Notes: generated by a model not told the origin, from the letters alone. Numbered from the stretch's first letter, positions 17,411-26,476 are shown. The stretch: 44,031 bases of DNA from Geomonas paludis (GCF_014193585.1 NZ_BLXY01000001.1:1-44031); one strand, 5' to 3'. Numbers and translations: made by a program.

Positions 17411-18580
17411 CTAACGGTCAATTTCGCCAAGTACGATGTCTAGCGTTCCGATGATGGCAACCAGGTCGGCCAGCATGGAGCCCTTGGCCATCTTCTCAAT
17501 GGCGGAGAGGTTCACGAATGACGGCGGGCGGACCCTCATGCGGTACGGCATGTTGCCGCCGTCCGACACGATGTAGTAGCCGAGCTCCCCTTTCGGGTTC
17601 TCGACGGCCATGTATACCTCGCCCTCGGGGACCGGGAAGCCCTCGGAAGCGATCTTGAAGTGGTGGATGAGACCCTCGATGGAGTTGTACACGCTCTCCT
17701 TCGGGGGGTAGCAGACCTGCGGCGCGTCGGCCAGGATCGGTCCGGGCTTGAGCTTCTTCAGGGCCTGGTCGATGATCTTCACGGACTCGCGCATCTCGAC
17801 CAGGCGCACCTTGTAGCGGTCGAAGGTGTCGCAGTTCTCGCCCACCGGCACCTTGAAGTCGAAGTCTTCGTAGCCGGAGTAGGGGAGGTCGCGCCTGAGG
17901 TCGAAGTCGACGCCGGAGCCCCTGAGGGCCGGACCGGAGATGCCGAAGTCGATGGCGTCCTCTGCGGAGATGACGCCGTTGCCGATGGTCCTCTGCAGCC
18001 AGATGGTGTTCTTGGTGAGGAGCCCCTCGTAGGTGTCGAAGTGGCCCGGGAAGGTGTCGACGATCTCCTGGACCTTCTGCTCGAAGCCGGCCGGGAGGTC
18101 ACGGGACAGGCCGCCCACGCGGAAGTAGTTGGAGGTCATCCTGGCGCCGGAGACCATCTCGTAGAGGTCCATCACCAGCTCGCGCTCGCGGAAGGCGTAG
18201 AGGAACACGGTCATGGCGCCGATGTCGAGGGCGTGGCAGGCGATCCAGACCAGGTGGCTCTTAAGACGGGTCAGCTCGGCCATGATCACGCGCACCAGCT
18301 TGGCGCGCTCGGGGACGTCGAGCCCGAGGAGCTTCTCGACGGCCAGCACGTAGCCCAGGTTGTTGTGCATCGGGGCCAGGTAGTCCATGCGGTCCGTGAG
18401 GGGCAGGGTCTGGTGATAGGTACGGTGCTCGGAGAGCTTCTCGATGCCCCGGTGCAGGTAACCGATGTGAGGGGTGATCTTCTGAATCACCTCGCCGTCC
18501 AGCTCTACTACGAGCCTGAGAACGCCGTGGGTACTGGGGTGCTGGGGCCCCATGTTCAAAGTCATTATTTCGCTAGCCAT
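17411..18580 (-). CDS. nuoD: NADH-quinone oxidoreductase subunit D (49 kDa)
   Basis: Quinone-site subunit of complex I (389 aa), related to the NiFe hydrogenase large subunit. Motifs include NMGPQHPSTHGVLR near the start (the His of the quinone pocket), GYLHRGIEKL, and a C-terminal DLVAIIGTLDIVLGEIDR end. Not fused to NuoC here, unlike in E. coli. Confidence 0.96.
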   Translation of the reverse strand: MASEIMTLNMGPQHPSTHGVLRLVVELDGEVIQKITPHIGYLHRGIEKLSEHRTYHQTLPLTDRMDYLAPMHNNLGYVLAVEKLLGLDVPERAKLVRVIMAELTRLKSHLVWIACHALDIGAMTVFLYAFRERELVMDLYEMVSGARMTSNYFRVGGLSRDLPAGFEQKVQEIVDTFPGHFDTYEGLLTKNTIWLQRTIGNGVISAEDAIDFGISGPALRGSGVDFDLRRDLPYSGYEDFDFKVPVGENCDTFDRYKVRLVEMRESVKIIDQALKKLKPGPILADAPQVCYPPKESVYNSIEGLIHHFKIASEGFPVPEGEVYMAVENPKGELGYYIVSDGGNMPYRMRVRPPSFVNLSAIEKMAKGSMLADLVAIIGTLDIVLGEIDR

Positions 18581-18637
18581 TGATCGCCTCTATTTTTTGG
18601 AAATGGAAATCGTCCCTGGTTTCGAACTGGATCCGTC

Positions 18638-19123
18638 TTACGACAGACGCCCTTTGTACGGCTCGCGGTCGGGTCCCTGGAGCGGGTAGTCCTTCCGGAG
18701 CGGGTGCCCGACCCAGTCGTCGGTCATCAAGATGCGCACCAGGTTCGGGTGGTTCTTGAAGGTGATACCGAACAGGTCGTACGCCTCGCGCTCGAGCCAG
18801 TTGGCGGTGTTCCAGAGCGCGGTGGCGGAATCGATGGAGCAGTCCGCCTCGGTCACCGGCGCCTTAACCCTGACGCGGTCCTTGTTGGGGATGGAGAGGA
18901 GGTGGTAGACCACCATGAAACGCGGCTCCTGACCCAGATAGTCGACGGCGGTAACGTCGGACAAGAAGTTGTAGCGCAGGTCGTCCCTCAGGCACTTCAG
19001 TACCTCGAGGATGCTCTCCTTCTTCACGGTCACCGTCACCTCGCCGCGATGCTCCTTGTATTCGAGCAGGGCATCCGCGAAACGCTCCTTCAGCTTCACT
19101 ACAGCGCGATTATTTTCTGCCAT
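18638..19123 (-). CDS. nuoC: NADH-quinone oxidoreductase subunit C (30 kDa)
   Basis: Peripheral-arm scaffold subunit of complex I (161 aa). The family signature ANWLEREAYDLFGITFKNHP is present, followed by the DDWVGHPLRKDYPLQG motif at the C-terminus. It is a separate gene rather than a NuoCD fusion. Confidence 0.95.
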   Translation of the reverse strand: MAENNRAVVKLKERFADALLEYKEHRGEVTVTVKKESILEVLKCLRDDLRYNFLSDVTAVDYLGQEPRFMVVYHLLSIPNKDRVRVKAPVTEADCSIDSATALWNTANWLEREAYDLFGITFKNHPNLVRILMTDDWVGHPLRKDYPLQGPDREPYKGRLS

Positions 19124-19156
19124 GTCAGCCTTACCTTTCCCTTTGGTCGTTGTAGA

Positions 19157-19669
19157 TTAAGCGGCGGGTTCGAGTCTTTCGCCCAAGCCAATGGAGGAAC
19201 CGAAGGAGTTCTTCTCGTTGGCGATCTTGTCCTGGAGCTTCATGAGGCCGTAGAGGAGCGCCTCAGGCCGCGGCGGGCAGCCCGGGATGTAGACGTCGAC
19301 CGGGAGAGCCTCGTCGATGCCCTGCACGACGGAGTAGGTGTCGAAGATACCGCCCGAGCAGGCGCAGGCGCCCATGGCGACCACCCACTTCGGTTCCGGC
19401 ATCTGCTCGTACACGGTCTTGATGACCGGGAGCATCTTCTTGGTCACGGTGCCGGCGATGATGATGCAGTCCGCCTGGCGGGGGGAGGCGCGGAAGATGA
19501 TACCGAAACGGTCCAGGTCGTGCTTGGCCGCACCGGTCGCCATCATCTCGATCGCGCAGCAGGCAAGACCAAAGGTCATCGGCCAGATGGAGGACTTCCG
19601 GGCCCAGTTAACCAGGCTGTCCAGGGAAGTCGTGATGATGTTGTCGCCCAGCGGCTGATTTACTCCCAT
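19157..19669 (-). CDS. nuoB: NADH-quinone oxidoreductase subunit B (N2 cluster)
   Basis: Holds the terminal 4Fe-4S cluster N2 that reduces quinone (170 aa). The ligand pattern is visible: adjacent cysteines in [10 protein letters not shown], a Cys in GACACSGG, and one in [10 protein letters not shown]. The ATG at 19669 was chosen because AGGAGC lies just upstream inside the end of nuoA; the frame stays open further upstream but that stretch reads nuoA out of frame. It overlaps nuoA by 10 nt. Confidence 0.95.
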   Translation of the reverse strand: MGVNQPLGDNIITTSLDSLVNWARKSSIWPMTFGLACCAIEMMATGAAKHDLDRFGIIFRASPRQADCIIIAGTVTKKMLPVIKTVYEQMPEPKWVVAMGACACSGGIFDTYSVVQGIDEALPVDVYIPGCPPRPEALLYGLMKLQDKIANEKNSFGSSIGLGERLEPAA

Positions 19670-20016
19670 TCCAGTGCTCCTTTTTTCCAAACGTAGATGT
19701 AGCCTACGAAGAGTATGACGATGAAGAGACCCATCTCGACCAGGCCGAACATGCCCAGGCGCTTGAAGAGGACGGCCCAGGGGTACATGAAGACGGCCTC
19801 GATGTCGAACAGGATGAAGAGCATCGCGATCAGGTAGAACTTGATCGAGAAGCGCTCGCGTGCGCTGCCCACCGGCTCGCAACCGCACTCGTAAGGTGCA
19901 AGCTTTACCTGAGACGGCTTCTTCTGGCCGATGAGCGATGAAAAAATCACCGAGCCCAGACCGAACAAGCACGCTATGACGACCAGCACCAAGATTGGCA
20001 GATATGCACCAAGCAT
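19660..20016 (-). CDS. nuoA: NADH-quinone oxidoreductase subunit A
   Basis: Three-helix membrane subunit of complex I (118 aa) and first gene of the operon. The motif [19 protein letters not shown], with its conserved Cys in the loop, and the [15 protein letters not shown] helix are diagnostic. A GGGAGGATAAGGG stretch precedes the ATG. Confidence 0.95.
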   Translation of the reverse strand: MLGAYLPILVLVVIACLFGLGSVIFSSLIGQKKPSQVKLAPYECGCEPVGSARERFSIKFYLIAMLFILFDIEAVFMYPWAVLFKRLGMFGLVEMGLFIVILFVGYIYVWKKGALEWE

Positions 20017-20077
20017 CCCTTATCCTCCCGTACCACCAGGTTTGTTGTTAATTTCTTTCAAAACGCACGGAAATGCC

Positions 20078-20327
20078 GTATACTGCACGCTTCTCGACCC
20101 AACAAGCCCCGCTGCTTCCACCAGTTAGCAAGCGCTGCGCCTTCGAAAAAGTATACTGTATACAACATTGCGACCGAAAATTATTTCATTTCACCATCTT
20201 TGTCAAGCAGAAATTATCCAATTCTCCGGTAACCGTTTACAGAACCACGTATACTTTTTTTCAAATTGTATTACACCCTTAGGCCTTCCCCCCGCTGGCG
20301 CCTCCTCCACCCCCTCCGGCCGTATAC
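20078..20327. promoter_or_regulatory. Cluster of five GTATAC boxes in the nuoA-hemL divergent region
   Basis: GTATAC occurs at 20078-20083, 20151-20156, 20158-20163, 20249-20254 and 20322-20327. The second and third form a GTATAC-T-GTATAC dyad. The rest of this 405-bp gap shows no gene. The boxes might be operator half-sites or alternative -10 elements. Confidence 0.4.
20178..20206 (-). promoter_or_regulatory. Candidate nuo operon promoter
   Basis: Minus strand -35 TTGACA (20201-20206), 17-bp spacer, -10 TAATTT (20178-20183), giving a leader of about 160 nt to nuoA. A second possible -10 (TATACG, 20078-20083) with TTGTTG upstream lies closer to the gene. Confidence 0.45.
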
Positions 20328-20345
20328 GAGAAAATTTTTTAATCC

Positions 20346-20374
20346 TTGACAGATTATCCGCGGCTATGCTACCA
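20346..20374 (+). promoter_or_regulatory. hemL promoter
   Basis: Plus-strand -35 TTGACA (20346-20351), then about 17 bp to a CTACCA -10-like hexamer within a TATGCTACCA segment. It lies about 50 nt before the hemL start. Confidence 0.5.
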
Positions 20375-20421
20375 GAGAGCCCGATAGTTAATAATTTCCA
20401 GCCAGTTAGGAGAACCCAGTC

Positions 20422-21705
20422 ATGCAAAACAGCCGTTCGTCGCAACTCTTTCAGCAGGCGCTCAAATCCATCCCCGGCGGGGTCAACTCCCCCGTGCGTG
20501 CCTTCCGCTCGGTAGGCTCCGATCCGCTGTTCATAAAGAGCGCTGCCGGCCCCATGATTTTCGACGAGGACGGCAACGGCTACATCGACTACGTGGGTTC
20601 CTGGGGCCCGATGATCGTCGGTCACTGCCACCCGAAGGTGGTCGAGGCGATCAAGAAGGCGGCCGAGAGCGGCGCCTCCTTCGGCGCGCCCACCGAACTG
20701 GAGATCACCCTGGCCGAGATGGTGATCAAGGCGGTCCCCTCCATCGAGATGGTGCGCATGGTGAGCTCCGGGACCGAGGCGACCATGAGCGCGATCCGCC
20801 TTTCCCGCGGCTACACCGGCCGTGACAACATCCTCAAGTTCTCCGGCTGCTACCACGGCCACTCCGACTCCCTGCTGGTCAAGGCGGGCTCGGGTCTGGC
20901 CACCTTCGGCGTGCCCGACTCCCCGGGCGTTCCGGCCGATCTCGCCAAGCACACCCTGACCGCGACCTACAACGACCTCGACTCGGTGCGCGCGCTGGTG
21001 GCCGCCAACAAGGGGACCATCGCCTGCGTCATCGTCGAGCCGGTGGCGGGCAACATGGGCACCGTGCCGCCGCAGGAAGGGTTCCTGGAAGGTCTGAGGG
21101 AAATCTGCACCGAGGAAGGGATCGTCCTCATCTTCGACGAGGTCATGTCCGGCTTCAGGGTCGCCTACGGCGGGGCCCAGGAGCGCTTCGGCATCACCCC
21201 GGACCTCACCACCCTGGGCAAGATCATCGGCGGCGGCCTGCCGGTGGGCGCCTTCGGCGGCAAGAAGGAAATCATGTCCCAGCTCTCCCCGGCGGGCGGC
21301 GTCTACCAGGCGGGCACCCTCTCCGGCAACCCGCTGGCCATGACCGCCGGCATCGAGACCCTGAAACTGCTGCAGGAGCCGGGTTTCTACGAGAAGCTGG
21401 AAGAGAAGAGCAAGTTCGTGGCCGAGGGGATCGCCAAGGCCGCCAAGGACGCCGGCTTCCCGCTCTACTCCACCCGCGTCGGCTCCATGTTCTGCGGCTT
21501 CTTCTCCAAGGAGCCGGTGTACAACTGGGACAGCGCCGCCAAGTGCGACACCAAGGCGTTCGCCACCTACTTCCGCGGCATGCTCGAGGAGGGGGTCTAC
21601 CTGGCCTGCTCGCAGTTCGAGACCGCCTTCGTGGGTGCGGCCCACACCGAGCAGGACCTGGAGAAGACCATCGCCGCAGCGGCCAAGTGCTTCAAGGCCC
21701 TCTAG
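20422..21705 (+). CDS. hemL: Glutamate-1-semialdehyde 2,1-aminomutase
   Basis: PLP enzyme of the C5 tetrapyrrole pathway; converts glutamate-1-semialdehyde to 5-aminolevulinate for heme, needed for the many cytochromes of this group. It is 427 aa, full length. Motifs: [11 protein letters not shown] at the N-terminus, [35 protein letters not shown], and the PLP lysine in [17 protein letters not shown]. The start is supported by TTAGGAG. It is transcribed divergently from nuo and ends in its own terminator. Confidence 0.97.
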   Translation: MQNSRSSQLFQQALKSIPGGVNSPVRAFRSVGSDPLFIKSAAGPMIFDEDGNGYIDYVGSWGPMIVGHCHPKVVEAIKKAAESGASFGAPTELEITLAEMVIKAVPSIEMVRMVSSGTEATMSAIRLSRGYTGRDNILKFSGCYHGHSDSLLVKAGSGLATFGVPDSPGVPADLAKHTLTATYNDLDSVRALVAANKGTIACVIVEPVAGNMGTVPPQEGFLEGLREICTEEGIVLIFDEVMSGFRVAYGGAQERFGITPDLTTLGKIIGGGLPVGAFGGKKEIMSQLSPAGGVYQAGTLSGNPLAMTAGIETLKLLQEPGFYEKLEEKSKFVAEGIAKAAKDAGFPLYSTRVGSMFCGFFSKEPVYNWDSAAKCDTKAFATYFRGMLEEGVYLACSQFETAFVGAAHTEQDLEKTIAAAAKCFKAL

Positions 21706-21733
21706 GCCGACCTCTTCGGCTTCGCGCAAAAAC

Positions 21734-21769
21734 AAAAAGGCGCCCGCGTTTACCGCGGGCGCCTTTTTT
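21734..21769 (+). terminator. hemL terminator
   Basis: AAAGGCGCCCGCG pairs with CGCGGGCGCCTTT around a short loop and is followed by a T run. It starts about 30 nt after the hemL stop. Confidence 0.85.
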
Positions 21770-21883
21770 CGTGATGATCCCACTCCCTGCCTTCAGGTTT
21801 CAACCCAAAGACAGAGGCAGAAAGGCTGAATTTTTAACGCAATGACGCAAAGGCGCTGAGAGAAACGAAACAAACTGGCGAGC

Positions 21884-22909
21884 CTAAACGGAGACGAGCC
21901 TCCTGCGCAGCGCGATCATCTCCAGGCTCAGTTCGGCCATCACCGCGACGCGCTGCAGCTCGAAGGCGCCTCCCCCGAGCCTTCCGTGGCTGTCGTGGGC
22001 ACAGATCACCGCCGCGACCTGCCCGCCCAGCGTCAACGGGACCATCAGCGCAGGAGCCGGAAGTTCTCCGCCCATCGCCTGCAGCAGCGCCCCCTCCGCT
22101 CCGGCGCTGACTTCGCCCAGGAACATGTCGCGCTCCCGCACCACCCGCTGCAATTTGGGCGCCTCCTCCAGGGAGAGCGCGCAGCCGCTGAAGCCGGGCA
22201 CCGGTTCGCCGGCGGCCACCGCCTGGACGCCGACCAGTTGGCCGTTCTTCAGGCGCACCAAAGCCCCGCGGTCGAATTCCCCCGCCACGTAGCAAAGCAG
22301 CGCCTGGACCACTTCCGGTTCGACCGATGCCGCCGCCAGCCGGTCGGCCAACTCGGGAAGCGAAACGCGTTCCGGTTGCACACCGTCGCTGCCGTCGGCA
22401 TCCAGCACGGCAGGCTGCAGGTCGGGGGGAGCGAACTTGGAGCGAACTCCTCCCTGCACCGGAATGTAGCGCACCGGGCGCTTGATCCCGTAGCAGCGCT
22501 CCAGTGCGATGGTCAAGCGCAGTTCCGAGCAGACGCGGGGGATGATCACCAGCCCGGTGATGAAGCCGATCTCGTCGATGGCCTTGAAATCCGACGGGTC
22601 GGACATGGCCAGCACCAGGCGTTTGCCATCCAGGGCCACCGGCAGCACACGGTAGCGCTCCACCAGCTCCAGCGGCAGCAACTCCAGCACGCTTTGCGGG
22701 ATGGCAGCCAAGAGGTCGTGGTCGACGCAGGGGACGGCAAGCTGCTCGCTCAGGACCCGCGCCAGTTGATCCTCTTCCACCAGCCCCATCTCCACCAGGT
22801 TGGTCCCCAGCCTGCCGCCGTAGATCGTCTGGGCGTTCAGCACCTGTTCCAGCTGGGAAGCGCTTAACGCACCAATCTTCATCAACATCTCGCCAAGGCG
22901 TGCGGCCAT
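21884..22909 (-). CDS. MshEN/GspE_N-domain protein with C-terminal GAF-like region (341 aa)
   Basis: Probable c-di-GMP-responsive regulator or adaptor, not an ATPase. Residues 1-150 match the N-terminal domain of type II secretion/type IV pilus ATPases: LGEMLMKIGALSASQLEQVL, then GRLGTNLVEMGLVEEDQLA and a second RLVLAMSDPSDFKAIDEI segment. There is no Walker A/B ATPase part. Residues 185-340 look like a GAF-type sensor with an FDRGALVRLK strand and a C-terminal helix ending in LSLEMIALRRRLV. A strong GGAGGAGGT site precedes the ATG. It is a paralogue of the next gene upstream (23346-24401). Confidence 0.7.
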   Translation of the reverse strand: MAARLGEMLMKIGALSASQLEQVLNAQTIYGGRLGTNLVEMGLVEEDQLARVLSEQLAVPCVDHDLLAAIPQSVLELLPLELVERYRVLPVALDGKRLVLAMSDPSDFKAIDEIGFITGLVIIPRVCSELRLTIALERCYGIKRPVRYIPVQGGVRSKFAPPDLQPAVLDADGSDGVQPERVSLPELADRLAAASVEPEVVQALLCYVAGEFDRGALVRLKNGQLVGVQAVAAGEPVPGFSGCALSLEEAPKLQRVVRERDMFLGEVSAGAEGALLQAMGGELPAPALMVPLTLGGQVAAVICAHDSHGRLGGGAFELQRVAVMAELSLEMIALRRRLVSV

Positions 22910-23345
22910 GTCACACCTCCTCCGCCCGGCGCCGCACCGACGTCGGCGACAGGGGCTGTAGGATGAAGTCGGAAAAGCCTGGGTTAGACAACGCCAATCA
23001 TTCTACAGGGTCGAGCTCTGGGCGCAACGGGCATGGGGCGATGGGAGCATTCCAGCTTCCCCCTTTTGCAAAGGGGGATTGAGGGGGATTTGACGCCTGG
23101 GGCAGAGTGGATGCCGGGGCTAGCTCGGCTAAATCCCCCCTGCCCCCCTTTAACAAGGGGGGAACGTGAGGGGGCGGGCAGCGCTTCGTGGGCAACATGC
23201 TCCTTGTCCCTTTGATTCTTCGCATGAAGCAAAGAAAAGGGGCGCCACCGGTTCCGGTGGCGCCCCCTGTCATGAAAGTGGTTTGTCCTGCTACAGCTCC
23301 CCCCGCCAGCGGCTCATCCCGCCAGCGCCGGAGAAGAACGGAGGG
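22910..23345. repeat. Intergenic region with dispersed C-run/G-run repeats
   Basis: No gene is supported in these 436 bp. A CCCCCTTTTGCAAAGGGGG palindrome lies at about 23058-23076. The second copy of the 4396-4460 repeat is at 23131-23196, including its GCTTCGTGGGCAA tail. A terminator follows at 23236-23270. Confidence 0.6.
23236..23270 (-). terminator. Terminator of the upstream MshEN/GAF gene
   Basis: On the minus strand GGGGCGCCACCGG pairs with CCGGTGGCGCCCC and is followed by TTTTC. It lies about 75 nt past the stop at 23346. Confidence 0.75.
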
Positions 23346-24401
23346 TCAGGCGGTCTGGATCTTCCTGCGCAGCGAGAGCATTTCCAGGCTGAGCTCGGCC
23401 ATCACCCCCACCCGCTGCAGTTCGAAGGCGCCGCCGCCGAGCCTCCCCTTGCTGTCACTGGCGCAAATGGCGCCGACTACGTGCCCCCCAAGCGACACGG
23501 GGAGGAGCAGCGCCGGCGCGGGGAGCTTCCCGCCCATGGCGCGGACCAGGGTCCCCTCGGCGTCGCCAACGGCAAATTCGCAGATCACCAATCCCTTTTC
23601 CTGCACCATGCGCTGCAGATGGGCCATCTTCTCGATCTCGGCCTGGAAACCGGGGAAACTCTCGACGGGAAGCCCATCGGCGACAGCCTGGACCCCGACC
23701 GCCATGCCGGACTTCAAACGCAGGAAGCCGCCGCGGTCGAACTCGCAGGAGATGTAGGAGATGAGGGCCTGAACCACTTCCTTCTCGCTGCCGGCACCGG
23801 ACATCATGCCGGCCAACTCCTTGACCGTTACCTGGTCGGAGAACGTCGGCTCGCCGACCGGGCCGATGTCACGCCCTTCGTACGCAGTATAGGAGGAGCG
23901 GGCCTCCATCCTGGTGCCGGCTTCGAAGTTGGTCCGGATCCCCCCTTCAACCTGAATGAAACGGGTGGGGCGGTTGATGCGGTAGAACCTTTCCAGGGCG
24001 AGGTTCAGCCGGACCTCGGGGCAGATCCTGGGCTTGATGACCATGCCGGTTACGAAACCGATCTCGTCCAGAGCCTTGAAGTCGTGCGGGTTGGTCATGG
24101 CGAGGGACAGCCTTTTCCCCTCGACGGCAATGGGGACGACCCGGTAGCGTTTTATCAGCTCGAGCGGCACCAGGCGCAACACCTGGTCCGGGATGGCGGA
24201 GAGTTCCGCCGGCTCCACGCAGGGCGCTCCCATCTGCTCGCTCAGCACGTGGGCCAGTTCCTCTTCGGTGACCAGCCCCATCTCCACCAGGTTGGTGCCG
24301 ATCCTGCCGCCGTAGATCACCTGGGCCTGCAGCACCTGGTCCAGTTGAGCCTTGGTAAGCGCCCCCACCTTGAGCAACATCTCGCCAAGCTTTACCGACA
24401 T
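23346..24401 (-). CDS. MshEN/GspE_N-domain protein with C-terminal GAF-like region, paralogue (351 aa)
   Basis: Same architecture as the protein at 21884-22909 and roughly half identical to it by eye. Residues 1-155 carry the LGEMLLKVGALTKAQLDQVL and GRIGTNLVEMGLVTEEELAHVL motifs of the MshEN domain, the part of GspE/PilB-type ATPases known to bind c-di-GMP in MshE. Residues 195-351 are a GAF-like domain ending LSLEMLSLRRKI. No ATPase domain. Start supported by AAGGAGGT. Its own terminator follows, so the two paralogues are separately transcribed. Role inferred as a c-di-GMP sensor acting with pili or secretion. Confidence 0.7.
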   Translation of the reverse strand: MSVKLGEMLLKVGALTKAQLDQVLQAQVIYGGRIGTNLVEMGLVTEEELAHVLSEQMGAPCVEPAELSAIPDQVLRLVPLELIKRYRVVPIAVEGKRLSLAMTNPHDFKALDEIGFVTGMVIKPRICPEVRLNLALERFYRINRPTRFIQVEGGIRTNFEAGTRMEARSSYTAYEGRDIGPVGEPTFSDQVTVKELAGMMSGAGSEKEVVQALISYISCEFDRGGFLRLKSGMAVGVQAVADGLPVESFPGFQAEIEKMAHLQRMVQEKGLVICEFAVGDAEGTLVRAMGGKLPAPALLLPVSLGGHVVGAICASDSKGRLGGGAFELQRVGVMAELSLEMLSLRRKIQTA

Positions 24402-24760
24402 CGGTTACCTCCTTAAGCACGTGGCTCGTGTTCAGAAAACCTTGCATCTGGAACAGGAAAATTGGCGTATTCTACTTAAGCGCGACTGATGACGCAATCA
24501 ACTTCTGCAAGGGCGGGTAAAAAGTCCGTCTGCTGCGCCCGTCCCAACAGCGATCGCCCCTTGTTGGCAGCGGCACCGGCGTACTGATACAATGGCAGAA
24601 GCGGGCAAGGCAAAGCGGGCAGGAAACACGGGATGTCGCGATAAATCGTTATTTTTGTTGAGCGCAATCTTGGAAATTAATTGACATTAGCACCGGGGAC
24701 GTGCTATTTAGCCTTGGTTTTCTACCCGTGATTTGTATACGGGAAAGAGGACACACAGTT
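24402..24760. promoter_or_regulatory. atp locus upstream region with promoter and GTATAC box
   Basis: No gene is supported in this 359-bp gap. A plus-strand promoter has -35 TTGACA (24681-24686), a 17-bp spacer and -10 CTATTT (24704-24709). A GTATAC box at 24735-24740 lies between the promoter and the first gene, like those in the nuo-hemL gap. Confidence 0.5.
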
Positions 24761-25003
24761 ATGGACCAGGAAAAGAAGAACCTGCTCAGGACACTGGGCA
24801 TGGTCTCCACCATGGGGATCTCCTTCGCGGTGGCCATTGCCATCGGCGTGTACGTCGGTCTGAAGCTGGACCAGTGGCTTGGGACCAAACCGTGGTTTTT
24901 CTTCATTTTCCTCTTCTTCGGCATTGCGGCAGGCTTCCGCAACATTTTCATATTAGCGGGCAAAGAACTGCGCGATGGCGGAGACAAAGATAAACGAGAG
25001 TAA
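24761..25003 (+). CDS. AtpZ/AtpI-family small membrane protein
   Basis: Two-helix hairpin protein (80 aa) encoded ahead of F0 genes; AtpZ/AtpI relatives help assemble the c-ring or supply Mg2+. Helices span about residues 12-34 and 44-66, with a GVYVGLKLDQWLGTKPWF loop typical of the family, and a charged C-terminus. The start was set at ATG 24761 (MDQEKKN) behind AAAGAGGA; the frame is open upstream but the extra stretch contains the promoter-proximal leader. It overlaps the next gene by 29 nt. Confidence 0.75.
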   Translation: MDQEKKNLLRTLGMVSTMGISFAVAIAIGVYVGLKLDQWLGTKPWFFFIFLFFGIAAGFRNIFILAGKELRDGGDKDKRE

Positions 25004-25361
25004 CATCTTCTCCTGGCTGGTCCGGGGGAGCCTGCTGCTGACTGCCGTGCTCGGCGCGGCGGGCGCGCTGCTGATCTCGCCGAGGTTCGGCGCTTCGCTG
25101 TTCGCGGGAGGATTGCTGGCCCTGGCCAACTTCTTCTGGATCCGGGCCGGGCTGGAAGCGGCGCTCAGGATGCAGCCGCGCAACGCATCACGGTTCGCGA
25201 TACTGCGCTATGTGTTACGGTTGGCCATCATGGCCGCCTTTTTGTACCTCTTGATCGTAGTCTTGAAGGCCGACATCTTCGGCCTGGTGATCGGGCTTTC
25301 CGTCCTTGTTTTGAACATAATCGCTTTTTCGATATATTTGTCGACCCGTAAAGGAGGCTAG
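24975..25361 (+). CDS. atpI: ATP synthase subunit I
   Basis: Four-helix membrane protein (128 aa) of the ATP synthase I family, thought to assist c-ring assembly. Helices are visible at about residues 14-35, 40-58, 72-95 and 97-120, with the [18 protein letters not shown] segment typical of the family. It overlaps its upstream neighbour and ends 4 nt before atpB, so it is part of the same transcript. Confidence 0.75.
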   Translation: MAETKINESNIFSWLVRGSLLLTAVLGAAGALLISPRFGASLFAGGLLALANFFWIRAGLEAALRMQPRNASRFAILRYVLRLAIMAAFLYLLIVVLKADIFGLVIGLSVLVLNIIAFSIYLSTRKGG

Positions 25362-25365
25362 CTGC

Positions 25366-26055
25366 ATGGTTCATCCGTTTCTATTCCTTCAGTTTTTCCG
25401 TGAGTTGCTGCACCCCCTCGGTTTCTCCGAGGCCAGCGCTGACGCCGTCGTTTATACCTGGCTGATCATGATCGGCCTGGTGCTGCTGTCCATCGTGGCC
25501 ACCAAGAGGCTGCAGGCCGTTCCTTCCGGCGCGCAGAACTTCATGGAAGTCATCGTGGGCGGCATCGAGAACATGCTGGTCGAGACCATGGGCGAACACG
25601 GCCGTCCGTTCTTCCCGCTGGTCGCGACCCTGGCGCTGTTCATCCTGGTCTCCAACCTGATCGGCCTGATCCCGGGCTTCTTCCCGCCGACCGCGAACAT
25701 CAACACCACCGCGGCCTGCGCGGTCGTCGTCTTCATCACCACCCACATCGTGGGCGTGAAAGAGCACGGCGCCGGCTACATCAAGCACTTCCTGGGCCCC
25801 ATCGCCTGGCTGGCCCCGATGATGTTCTTCATCGAGGTGATCGGCCACCTGAGCCGCGTGATCTCGCTGACCCTGCGTCTCTTCGGTAACATGAACGGCC
25901 ACGAGCTCGTTCTGATCATCTTCTTCGGCCTGGCCCCCTTCATGGTGCCGCTGCCGATGATGCTGATGGGCGTGCTGGTTTCCTTCATCCAGGCCTTCGT
26001 GTTCATGCTCCTGGCCATGATCTACATCCAGGGCTCGCTGGAGCACGCGCACTAA
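25366..26055 (+). CDS. atpB: F0F1 ATP synthase subunit a
   Basis: Stator membrane subunit forming the proton half-channels (229 aa). The essential arginine is in [17 protein letters not shown], and the C-terminal helix ending [17 protein letters not shown] is characteristic. AAAGGAGG precedes the ATG. The F1 genes and subunit b do not follow; only atpE does, so the ATP synthase genes are split, as known in Geobacter. Confidence 0.95.
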   Translation: MVHPFLFLQFFRELLHPLGFSEASADAVVYTWLIMIGLVLLSIVATKRLQAVPSGAQNFMEVIVGGIENMLVETMGEHGRPFFPLVATLALFILVSNLIGLIPGFFPPTANINTTAACAVVVFITTHIVGVKEHGAGYIKHFLGPIAWLAPMMFFIEVIGHLSRVISLTLRLFGNMNGHELVLIIFFGLAPFMVPLPMMLMGVLVSFIQAFVFMLLAMIYIQGSLEHAH

Positions 26056-26060
26056 GAAGC

Positions 26061-26111
26061 AGATTAAGACTAAGATTGAGCTTAAGAAAAGCCTCTACTT
26101 AGTCTTAATCT
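26061..26111 (+). repeat. 14-bp perfect inverted repeat between atpB and atpE
   Basis: AGATTAAGACTAAG (26061-26074) and CTTAGTCTTAATCT (26098-26111) can form a 14-bp stem with a 23-nt loop. There is no long T run directly after the stem. It begins 6 nt past the atpB stop. Confidence 0.7.
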
Positions 26112-26176
26112 TTATTTCTATCTCGACTTTTAATTCCTATACTATTTAGGAAAAATACGCAGCAAAGGAGAAACAA

Positions 26177-26452
26177 ATGGAATTCTTTACTATGTGTGTA
26201 CTCGCAGCAGGCATCGGCATGGCTCTCGGCACCCTCGGCACCGGCATCGGTCAGGGTCTCGCAGTTAAGAGCGCAGTCGAAGGCGTTTCCCGTAACCCGG
26301 GCGCTTCCGGCAAAATCCTCACCACCATGATGATCGGTCTGGCGATGATCGAGTCCCTGGCAATCTACGCCCTCGTCGTTTGCCTCATCATCCTCTTCGC
26401 TAACCCGTACAAGGATGTGGCTCTTGAGCTGGCTAAGGCTGTCGCGAAGTAA
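26177..26452 (+). CDS. atpE: F0F1 ATP synthase subunit c
   Basis: c-ring monomer (91 aa), a two-helix hairpin. Helix 1 has the glycine motif GTLGTGIGQG. The RNP loop (SRNPGASGK) follows, and helix 2 carries the ion-binding carboxylate E59 in GLAMIESLAIY. Q26, E59, S60 and Y64 are all present, a set partly shared with Na+-binding c-subunits, although the Thr found after ES in those is Leu here. GGAG lies before the ATG, and a terminator follows the gene. Confidence 0.96.
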   Translation: MEFFTMCVLAAGIGMALGTLGTGIGQGLAVKSAVEGVSRNPGASGKILTTMMIGLAMIESLAIYALVVCLIILFANPYKDVALELAKAVAK

Positions 26453-26476
26453 TTAGCTTCCCCACACGGGAACGGA

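Noticed and set aside
19670..19972. Upstream extension of nuoB to position 19972
   Set aside because: The extension reads nuoA in another frame; a ribosome site directly precedes ATG 19669, which matches the family start.
20203..21783. Minus-strand open frame of 526 codons opposite hemL
   Set aside because: Shadow of hemL; composition is biased and it crosses the hemL promoter and terminator.
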